Positions 55,969 through 64,000 of a DNA stretch of 64,000 nt are shown here, one piece after another. The notes below the pieces were generated by a model. It worked only from the letters and a program-made list of their open reading frames with translations, did no database searches and was not told the origin of the DNA. The translations under genes were made by a program, and so were the position numbers. Source of the stretch: Camellia lanceoleosa (Eukaryota; Streptophyta; Magnoliopsida; Ericales; Theaceae); contig CM045758.1 of NCBI GenBank assembly GCA_025200525.1, positions 162,933,040 to 162,997,039 of the forward strand. The letters are read 5' to 3'. The stretch's first letter is position 1, and every line of letters starts with the position of its first letter.

Positions 55969-57807
55969 CCTAAAAAGTAAAGTTTAAAATACCCGAGTGT
56001 ACCTTAACCGGAACTACGTAGGCTTGATTCCCATGCTTGGGATACGTAGGCAACTTCATCCTGAAGTCCAACCACCAACACTTTCACAGTGACTGTGTCC
56101 ATATATTGGTTTTGACCGTCTTCATCTTCTTCGTATCCGAGAGTTCGGCTGCGATCATCGCTAATGAAGATTGACTACAAAATGCCGCGGCATCATCCAA
56201 ACAAGGGGCAACTTTCCGTTGCCATAAGTCGCCATTCAAACCAGGGGCAACTTTCCGTTGCCGTGCAGCTCTTTCAAGCAAGGGACAATTTTCTATTGCC
56301 TCCGATTCGAGGTTGCTCATCTCAAAGAGTAAGTTCTACACTCGTTGAGCGGTGGTCGTTTGCAAAAATAGTTTTTGAAAATTTTTACTGAGGTTGACTA
56401 TTTTCTCGAAAATTATTTCATTTCCCACAACTGGACCACTCTTGAACCTAAAAAAGGAAAATTTTCAGTGCTCATAGCCTGACTTGCATGATTTTCAAAT
56501 CAAAAATCGAACAAGTATGTTAATCCGACTCTCATTTTGGTCAAAACTGTTTTAGTAGAAAATCAAAAAAATGGTCAAAGTGATGAACTAGGGGCACAGT
56601 TGAGTCAGGTATTCTGTCTTTTCCCCCCCTTTTTTATCAACATACTTGTCAGAAGGGCGCTCTATTCGCCAGAAGAAGGCACAACCGAAGCTGTCTGTAA
56701 AGGGCTGAAAGCCCTCAACAATCTCCGAGCAACGAGGTATTGAACCAAGTGTGGAGCACAAATCAAAATGGATCAAGATACTCTGTTCCCTTACCTGGGA
56801 CACCGACTGAACGTCGCTGAAAGAAATAGCCGCGAGCTAATAGTATTGGGCGTGAACTCACAACTTCTTATTTATCCATTAATAACCCTGGGGAGGGACG
56901 AAAAAATGAGAGAATAAAGAATAGAGAGGTATAAGTCGAGAGAAAAGTAAGGAAAAGGGTTTTGAGAGAAAAACCGAGCCTAAGGGCCAAGTGATGTGAG
57001 AATCACAAATCAGAAAATGTGGAAAACATACCCAAAGGAACTGGCTCCTCAAGATCTGAGGTCTTTCGTTTTTGTAAACACGTCCGTGTGTTGTGTCTTT
57101 TGTTTTGCTTACCTCAACTCTTGTTTTGAGTCTTTTCCGAGCGTGACTCGTTGTGTTTAGGTCGCGTACCTTTTGTTTGAGTCTTTCTCGCTGTGTTCAG
57201 TTGTAGGCTCAATACCTAGGTTTGAAAACCCCTTTTTCAATTTCAAAAATCGTTTGTGCTCAAAGTGCTGTGCCATTCTACATTTAGGCAAAGCAAAAGA
57301 AAAAAGGGAAAATTTGGAGCATCTGAGTGTGTTTCAACTTCAGCCGATTTCAGCCTTTGTATTCCGTCTGGTCAGATTGGGCTGTTTGTTCGGGGGTTAC
57401 CGTGTGCAGAATGAACCGAGTGCTGTGTTACAGGCTGTATGCAAATTAATCCTCCGCAGAGTATGGGCTGTGTGTTCAGAATGGGGCAGTGGGTTGCTTG
57501 AGTTGTTTTGCTGTTGGCTGATTCGTTATCTGGTTATTACAATGCAAGTGTTCAATTTTCGCATAAAAGATCAATTTCCTTTACATGAGGTGTAATATTA
57601 TGTGATGCGTCGCTATATAAGATATATTCAAAATATAACACTTTTTAGTCATAATGGGGTTTGTTTGATTTCATCATCTTTTTCAAAGTACATGGTTTTG
57701 AAACAAAATTCGTCAAGCAAAGACAAGGTACTCTAACTACCAAAGAAAAAGGGAAAAAGTACCAAAAAAAAGAAGAAGAAAACAAACAAAGAAAAATCAG
57801 ATTAATG
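55969..57807 (+). other. 3' non-coding region of element E before the PMD gene
   Basis: No gene. It is shared in order with A (9056-10640). Three repeats of GGGGCAACTTTCCGTTGCC type lie at 56208-56300, each with complementary GGCAA/TTGCC arms. From about 57345 to 57800 it resembles D 36480-36900 (GTGATGCGxxGCT, TTCAxAATATAxxAC, then an A/G-rich stretch). Confidence 0.5.
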
Positions 57808-60800
57808 TCAAGTGGCCTCAGCCCGAGGGTCCGTCCTAGTCCCCTTCCTGGACGAAGGTCCAGGAGCATCATCAAGATCGCTATCTGAGCCCGAGTCTGA
57901 GCCATCTCCGGTCTCCTCCTCCGATGACTCTGCCTCCGACTCTGCCTCCACCTCCGACTCGTTGTCATCTGGAACTGGCGCCCGAGAGCTACTCCCAACG
58001 TGAGTGCGCCCCGCCTTGGTGTGGGGGTATACTCGGCCCTCTTCATCTCTCCCTCAAACAGGAATGGAAGGTCCAGCTGGAGCACCTCCTACAGTGGGAA
58101 TCTGGAAGGGAGGCTGAAAAGCATAAAATTGCAGACACATCAGTATGCTACGCAAGATAGAATATCGGTACAGAATGAAGAGTATAGTGTATGAATACTG
58201 TGAATAGTATATCGGTACAGAATGTAGTGTATGAGTACAGAATATGAATGCCGTGAGTAGTGTGTTAGTACGAGTACAAAGGTACCGTATGTCAGAGGTC
58301 AGGTATCGATTGCTGTGTTGTGCATTAGACTGCGTAAAACAGCTTACATTCAGGACCATGGTCAGGAGAACATACCGGGATACCGTAAAGGGCCAGGAGG
58401 TCGAAAGTCTGTTGTAGCATCCCCATCATGGAGGCATTCAACTCCAGTGACTGCCGGGTGTACTCAAAGGAAGCCTGCAAAAATGATTAGAAGGATCAGT
58501 ATTCTGCGGAATATCAGACAAAATGAAATGAAATGACTGTACAAAATGCAGTAATACATACCGGAGGCAAGTCGTAGAAACCAACCAACTCGTGATCAAC
58601 CAGGGGAGGAGCAAAGAGGATCTGGTAAGTCGCCATGGCTTCTATGCACGCCATCGTCAGGGTGCCGCCAACTAGCCCCGCCTCTCCAGCTCCACTCGCC
58701 ACTTAACCCGAGCCTCCTCGATGTCCCCGCCTTCCGGCCGTCACAAGACCGCAGAGATCTCTCTCTCACGGCGTCACCGCTAAAGGCCGCATAAGAAAGG
58801 TCCGGATGAACTCTGTGTAGTCGCCTATGCCTCTATGACGTATCGCATCCCAGCCGACTGTGTACTCAGCCATCTACTCGAGAGTGTATCTCTCGATGTC
58901 CCTCATGTGCTCAGGGGGTGGAGCCGAACTATCCGCCCCCAGAAACCCAACGCTTACGCAGAAACGCCGCTTAGGTACCAAGCCCGCAGACCGCCTCCAA
59001 GAGAATCCTAAACCGGCGGTTCCACAAAGACCAAGAATCACTCCCAAATCTCAGCCGGCAGTGGAGCCCAAGGCTGCCAGGTGATCTGGAAATGAAATGC
59101 AATTTTTGTTATCTACTGTTATTGAACAAAAAAATAGTACAAAGCGAAGCTTAAACAAACTCTAAAGACCGAACGTACCTCCACGGTGGTGATGGTGTCA
59201 AAGTAGCGACGGAAGAAGATGAACGTCTCCCGGGGCCTCCGCACACACCTCACGTCGAAGCGCTGGGAGAATGGGACGACAAGAGGAGTCTCTATGTCAG
59301 GCACTGGGGCAAGCCTGGGAAAGTAGGCGTACACTCACAACTGCAGGATAAAAAATATCTATATATATCAGTATGCTTATCGTAAAAAAAGTACGTAATA
59401 AAGCAGAGCTGCAGTGGTGCGTAGGTATTGTGCAAGGTGTATAGCAGAGCAAGAAGTGTAAAGCAGAGTATATGTGTACCTTGTGTGCAATATACAGTCA
59501 GTGTAAAGCAGACTACAGTGTGTGCAGTGTACAGAGTACAGTACGGAGTACAGAAAATGTAAACCAGAAATGTAAAGCAGAGAAGGAAAATGTACCTCCC
59601 AAGCGCGCCAATAACCCCCGAGCAATTGTCCGCTGCCACGGGAAGCTGAGCTCATGTATCCGTAGAGTGTAGCCAGAGCGGCGCCACCCCAATCATAGCG
59701 CAGGATCTGTGTAACATCCACTAAGGCGCTGAGCAAACAGAGGGGCACCAGATTTGCCCGCCAAAAAATAGTCGCCCCCAAGAGAAACATCGAAGTCGCG
59801 GCGATCGCTTCCACCTCCTCCTCGGGTCATCGAGCCTCTCGCCAAAGCCGGCCGGACCTCGAATCGACCTCGAACCATGAATATCGGACGAAGCCTGGAC
59901 GGGCGAGAGACGGCATCTCGCCAAGCAGATATATCTGAGCGGCCTCCCACTCATCCATGTCAGTGTCAAAGGGGATCGGATCACCCCCTACCCCGATACC
60001 TGTGAGCATCGAGAAGTCGACGGGAGTCATCGTCATCTCCCCAGCAACGGAAAGGTAGAATGAGTCAGTGGTGTCCCACCATCTCTCCACCAGAGCGACA
60101 AGGAAAGGTCTGTACGTAGTGAGGCGTGAGTATACGCCAAGCTCGCCTCGTCCACGACAAGGCGAACTGCCTCCGGCAACTCCATGTACCAATCCCTAGC
60201 AGCAACATTCCCATACCCACGGACGGTATGGGAATCTCCTGCTCAAAAGCAAATAGTCATACAATATAAAATGTATAGTTTTGAAGAACAGTCAAAATCG
60301 ATGCAAATATAGCATGTGTGCACGTTTTCAAGTTCAAACAAACATCGGGCGCTGGTGTGCTTACAGTAAACTACAACATGCGATGTATCAGCGTGTTTGA
60401 GTGATTCAGTACAGATATAGCGTGTGCACGTTTTCAAGTTCAAACAGATATCAGGTGTCGATGTGTTTACAGTAAACTACAGTGTATGAGGTGTCAGTGT
60501 GTTTGAGTGGTTCAGGGCAAGTGTAGTGTGTGTGCACGTGTTCGATTCAAACAGATATCAGATTGCAAGTATGTTCACAGTCAACTACAGCATGCAGTGT
60601 ATCGGTGTATCCGGGTTAAGCAGTTAAAGAATGAAATCAACTATGGCAGTTAAATGTTCTACATTGCGGAAAGTAATGAAGAGGGAAAATCAGACTGTGG
60701 TTACCAAGGATAGATGAGATGCCGGCTCGCGCAGAAGCAGATCCTGTGGCACGCTCCGGTCAAAACTCCTGAACTGACGGAGTCCGTCGGGAGGAAAGAC

Positions 60801-60920
60801 GTGGATCGCCGCCCGGTAGGTCGTCGGGTCGAACGGGCGGACACTCAAGGGAAGAAGCTCGGCCCTAGGATCCATCTCATGATCCGGGGGAGTCCCGCCC
60901 CATGGAATATCGTCCACTAT
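57808..60920 (-). pseudogene. Antisense spliced PMD (plant mobile domain) gene of element E
   Basis: Minus-strand exons with GT donors and AG acceptors: 60920-60705, 60238-59596, 59340-59179, 59085-58562, 58474-58376, 58113-57808. The order matches element D; exon 5 is exactly 99 bp in both (FEYTRQSLELNASMMG here, IEYIKGLLVVMASFES in D). Core blocks: WYMELPEAVRLVVDEA, ALVERWWDTTDSFYLS, GEMTMTPVDFSMLTGIGVGG, DMDEWEAAQIYLLGE, LATLYGYMSSAS, RLAPVPDIETPLVVPFSQRF, RPRETFIFFRRYFDTITTVE. The tail is acidic (DDNESEVEAESEAESSEEE). The codon matching the start of D reads ATA (G to A); an upstream ATG at 60995 is in frame. A frameshift near 60130, TGA at the Trp before VYAYFPRL, and TGA in exon 6 break it. 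No catalytic site is recognised in PMD. Confidence 0.78.
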
Positions 60921-60995
60921 GTCAAAGGTGATGAAAAAAAATCGCCGGGAAAGTGGAAATCGGATGAGAATGCGAAAGGTCAATCGAAAAGTCAA
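60705..60995 (-). other. Alternative first exon frame of the PMD gene (E)
   Basis: With the ATG at 60920 lost, the frame could start at 60995 (MTFRLTFRILIRFPLSRR) and run without a stop to the donor at 60704. The added residues are basic and hydrophobic and have no match with the D start, so this is more likely leader sequence than protein. Confidence 0.35.
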
Positions 60996-61280
60996 CCCTG
61001 AGACGGAAAAAAATGGTCGAAAAAGCTGAAGTGTGGAAAAAGCATGAAAATCAAGGAAAGCTTGGGGGAAACAAACCCCAAGAGGCAGAAATCAAAAAAA
61101 GTGCACCGAAACGAAGTTTTGTTCGGATGAAAGTGTTCGAAATGCGAAGAACTTCGTGAATCCAACGACAAAACAGGCGCGAGAACACGAGAAAAACAAG
61201 GAACGAAGGAAGAAAAGTGCCCTAGAAAAAGAGGGAAGCAATTTCGGCTAGAGGGAAATAAGAAAAATAGGGTTTGAAAC

Positions 61281-61430
61281 CCTATTTTAAAAGACCCGGG
61301 GTGAAAAGACCAAACTGTCCCAACTCAGCAATTTTTGGCCGGTCGGCCACATTGTTTGCCGGTCGGCCAAATATTTGGCCGGTGATGTGTTTTGATAGCC
61401 GATGGCCTCCCCTGATGGCCGGTGAGCCTC
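61281..61430 (-). promoter_or_regulatory. Putative promoter region of the antisense PMD gene (E)
   Basis: On the minus strand: GGCC-rich cluster (61430-61330, with TTGGCCGACCGGCAAACA and TGGCCGACCGGCCAAAAA), then GGGACAGTTTGGTCTTTTCA (about 61321-61302), then TCTTTTAAAATAGG (61294-61281), a TATA-like box. The leader to the PMD start is about 360 bases. D has the same order. Confidence 0.4.
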
Positions 61431-61559
61431 CTACAACCTTGTTTGGGCCAGATCTGTATAGTTTGGGGCCTTCATTGCTCAATACAATACAAGAAATGGC
61501 ATTCCCGAAGCTTAATCGGTCTCCATTTTGACCTCGGACCGTGTCTTCTGTGCGTGGCA

Positions 61560-61720
61560 CTCGAATATGTGTAAGGTGTATCCTTTTGGTATCCTTTTAT
61601 TCGAAAGTTGCCCCACATCCACTGCATTACAACGCTTTGTCGTGAACGCACGCTGGTTATGCGTTATGTCATTCGCATTGTTATGCACGCATCTTGTAAA
61701 TGTCATACACATGTTATACT
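61560..61720 (+). other. 3' region of element E between PMD promoter and repeat arrays
   Basis: No gene. GGTGTATCCTTTTGGTATCC at 61573 is shared with D (44505) and A (10786), so it is the point where all three elements come together again. Confidence 0.5.
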
Positions 61721-61885
61721 CGCACTATCTTTTGCATGCATTCAATCGCGCTATTTTGCGCATCTTATTGCATTTTGCATGCATTCAATCGCGCTATTTT
61801 GCGTATCATATCTCATTCGCGCTATTTTGCGCATCTCATTGCATTTTGCATGCATTCAATCGCGCTTATTTTGCGATCACACCGC
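61720..61885 (+). repeat. Tandem hairpin repeat, GCGC-TATTTT-GCGC type
   Basis: Units such as CGCGCTATTTTGCGCATCT alternate with TTGCATTTTGCATGCATTCA. GCGC/GCGC arms are perfect at 61748-61761 and again near 61816-61829. It holds the same position as the GCAC/GTGC array in element A. Confidence 0.75.
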
Positions 61886-61939
61886 CTCAGGCACACCACG
61901 GCCTAGGAGACCTTAAATCCTTGGAAGGTGCAAGACCTT

Positions 61940-62365
61940 CGTGCATTGGTGTGCACATGCATTGTCATGCATTTCAAAAAGCGCGTTGTCACAAGATTTC
62001 AAGTACATGCATTGTCATGCATCTCAAAAGCCGCTGTTGTCAAAATCATGCATAATCATGCATTCAAAATAACAAAGCTCATGCATTTCAAGCGACTTAT
62101 GTTATCGCACTCCATGCAAAGATGCATTTCAAAAGCAAAAAAAAAAAAATATTGCATATGTCATGCATCATTCCATTGTATATTGCATATGTCACGATCA
62201 TTTTAAATAATGATATGTCATGCATCTAAGCCAAAAACAAAAACAAAAAACACACATGCATATGTCATGCATTCATTGTAAATATTGCATATGTCATGCA
62301 TTCATTGTGAATAATGCATATGTCTTGCATTTCATTGTAATATAGTGCATATGTCATGCATTTCC
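61940..62365 (+). repeat. Tandem hairpin repeat, TGCAT-ATGTC-ATGCA type
   Basis: First a few ACATGCATTGTCATGCAT units (61945-62050), then five or so copies of GCATATGTCATGCATTCATT with GTAAATAT spacers (62155-62360). Each can pair TGCAT with ATGCA around a 4-5 base loop. Confidence 0.75.
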
Positions 62366-62404
62366 AATCAGAACATCCATCCCAAAGGCATATTGTAAAT
62401 ATTG

Positions 62405-63090
62405 CATTGTAGCTTGCATGCACCCATTGCATCACCTCCATCTATGGCTCGCACCTCTCCTTGTTGAGCTCGGTTTGGTATGTGCTCATACTTTTTACAT
62501 CGAAGCACAGTTCTGCATGTGTACACGCCTATTCCTTGTTGAACTTGGTTTGAGGGTGGCGGCACCTTTTCTGTGTTAAACGCGGTTCGTTTGTGTACGT
62601 GTCTTTCCTAGGCAAGATTTGGTTTGGCCTGCGTGCCTTATCCATCGTATCTATTCCATTCTAGTGCATATCGCATTGTAGCTTGCATGCATTCACTGCA
62701 TCATCCCCTCCATCTATGGCTTGCGCCTTTCCATGTTGAGCTTGGTTTGGTATGTGCCCATACTTTTCATGTTAAAACACAGTTCTGCATGTGTACGCGT
62801 CTATTCCTTGTTGAACTTGGTTTGAGGGTGGCGGCACCTTTTCTGTGTTAAACATGGCTTGTTTGTGTCCATGCCCTTCCTAGGCAAGATTTGTTTTGAC
62901 TGCATGCCATATCCATTGTATATATTACATTGTAGTGTAATTTTTGCATCCAGCATTAAGATCATTGTTCTTTCATTAGCGGGTTGTTTCCCCACTCATG
63001 TCATTCCACCCAATACTTGTTCTTGTGTCCGTCTACATCACTCATAGTTCTGCATGTGTACGCACTTTGAAGGTTACGGCACCTTTTCTA
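62405..63090 (+). repeat. 269-bp direct repeat, about 2.6 copies (element E)
   Basis: CATTGTAGCTTGCATGCA at 62405 and 62674 start two full copies, each with CTCCATCTATGGCT, GGTTTGGTATGTGC, CAGTTCTGCATGTGTAC and GGCGGCACCTTTTCTGTGTT. A third, partial copy with AGTTCTGCATGTGTACGC follows at about 63046. Element A has two diverged copies. Confidence 0.75.
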
Positions 63091-63688
63091 TGGTAGACGG
63101 ACTTGTTACTTCCATCAATCTATTTGATATTTGGGTCGTTTTGAACCGCTTATGATTGGATCATGATTCAATTGCATTGCATATCGTTTGCATGGTTTCA
63201 ATTGCATTGCATTTTCATTTGCATTATTATACGTAGTTTTGTATATATTGCATATCATTCTGCATTCATTTTGCATATTATGCATATTGCTAACAATATT
63301 GCACCTGTTAATTTTCTTTCTCTTTCAGGCACGATATTGTATGTACGGTTCATTTGAGGCTGGTGCAACCAGACGAACCGGGCAGGTATTGTATTCTCCG
63401 AGTGAGACGTATCGAGAATTGCATAATTCTCTTGCATCCTTTCTGCATTGTAGTGTAGTTTGGTGTATGCTTAGAACTATCACATATTATGCTTCGTTAC
63501 AGCTTTCTTTGCATGATCATAAATTATGTTCGGCTTCTTGCATTTGTCTTGCATTTTGCCCCCGCTTCAAGCATATCTTTATCTCAGCGTTTTGTATGCC
63601 TTGTCTAAGTCTTCGGCCTTGTCAAAAATGGGTCGTCTCTGGGCTTTGACAATCACTCTCGTCATTGTTATGACTTTCGAGTTCTGTC
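63091..63688 (+). other. End of the internal region of element E
   Basis: No gene. GCACGATATTGTATGTACGG (63330) is shared with D (44955). GGCCTTGTCAAAAATGGGTC and TCTCTGGGCTTTGACAATCA near 63610-63655 match A at 13313-13350. Confidence 0.5.
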
Positions 63689-63701
63689 AAAGAGGGGCAA
63701 C
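63689..63701 (+). other. Polypurine tract of element E
   Basis: AAAGAGGGGCAAC directly before the 3' LTR, identical to the tract of element A. Confidence 0.8.
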
Positions 63702-64000
63702 TGTAGACACCCCATTTTTGACCGTCCTCAAGACTTGGACGTCACCGTTTGAACACTTGGTGATCATCCATGTTTGTGTTCGTCTTGAGTTCCCGGAGGT
63801 CTCGGCTACGCGCCTTGCCTCAAGATCTCTCGACTCGACTGTTTTGTGTCTGGTTTTGTACCAAACACTTGTGTTTTATCTTTGAGGGGCAGGGTAGGGC
63901 TTGTTGACCATCCCCATCCATCACCGGCCATGGCTTCAGGCCACCGGCTGTGTTTTGTTGCCACCGGCCAAATATTTGGCCGGCCGGCTATCTTTTTTTG
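63702..64000 (+). repeat. 3' LTR of element E, first 299 bp
   Basis: It starts TGTAGACACCCCATTTTTGA and is very close to the first 300 bp of the 5' LTR at 49221, including GTCACCGTTTGAACAC and CGGAGGTxTCGGxTACGCGC. The window ends inside the GGCC cluster. Confidence 0.9.

Larger units (their letters stand above)
49221..64000 (+). mobile_element. Element E: non-autonomous family member with antisense PMD gene
   Basis: 5' LTR (49221-53027), PBS (53033), leader, gag without capsid core (53745-54748), pre-RT stub (55323-55500), post-pol motif (55738-55968), non-coding region, antisense PMD gene (60920-57808), 3' repeat region (61560-63090), polypurine tract (63689-63701), and 3' LTR from 63702 to beyond the window. 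RT, RNase H and integrase are absent, with junctions like those of element A. The left target flank is caagt (49216-49220). The two LTR starts are very alike (TGTAGACACC, TTGACCxTCCTCAAGACTTG, and GTCACCGTTTGAACACT), so E is probably one of the younger insertions. Confidence 0.85.

Noticed and set aside
61528..62055. 175-codon frame over the E repeats
   Set aside because: It follows the GCGC and TGCAT hairpin repeats; no domain and no match to A or D frames.

Overview
This window reads as intergenic DNA from a large-genome flowering plant. It is almost wholly nested LTR retrotransposons plus about 4 kb of older AT-rich DNA. Plant-specific signs are Ty3/gypsy Tat-type pol with a second RNase H, tRNA-Arg-type primer sites, a plant mobile domain (PMD) gene, and an exon resembling the plant DUF1685 family. 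The species cannot be told from the sequence. No intact protein gene, rRNA, tRNA or CRISPR array was found.

One family dominates. Its LTRs are 3.8-4.2 kb, start TGTAGACACC and end in CTACA or CCACA. A 5-base spacer then leads to a PBS like TGGCGACTCTGCTGGGGA. Three internal structures occur. Element D (17996 to 45252, 3' LTR outside the window) has gag, protease, RT-RNase H, a second RNase H, integrase and a spliced PMD gene in antisense orientation. Element E (49221 to beyond 64000) has lost the Gag capsid core and pol but keeps the antisense PMD gene. Element A (4019-13603) keeps gag but has lost pol and the PMD gene, and its 3' LTR has collapsed to 208 bp.

Layout. Left stack: an old LTR remnant (13604-13949) holds A, A holds a different Ty3/gypsy element B (2507-4018, minus), and B holds a family LTR, C (1-2506, minus). 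Middle: 13950-17995 is old non-LTR DNA with a DUF1685-like exon on the minus strand; D inserted about 0.2 kb upstream of its ATG. Right stack: D is split by two solo LTRs with target-site duplications (26069-30275 in pol, 39260-43323 in the PMD gene). At 45253 D is cut by a minus-strand LTR (H), which is cut by a plus LTR (G, 46809), then by an unrelated LTR (F, 47877), then by element E (49221).

How the parts may work together (inference): each LTR has a GGCC-rich repeat cluster, a G-box palindrome and a TATA box only 0.4-0.8 kb from its start, then a conserved splice-donor-like site, so most of the LTR would be transcribed leader. Similar GGCC-rich clusters lie upstream of the antisense PMD gene. 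Before the 3' LTR, all three elements carry arrays of short hairpin-forming repeats whose stems differ between elements by paired changes. All coding regions are decayed, mostly by C-to-T or G-to-A changes, so these are fossils; the PMD exon structure is nevertheless matched between D and E.
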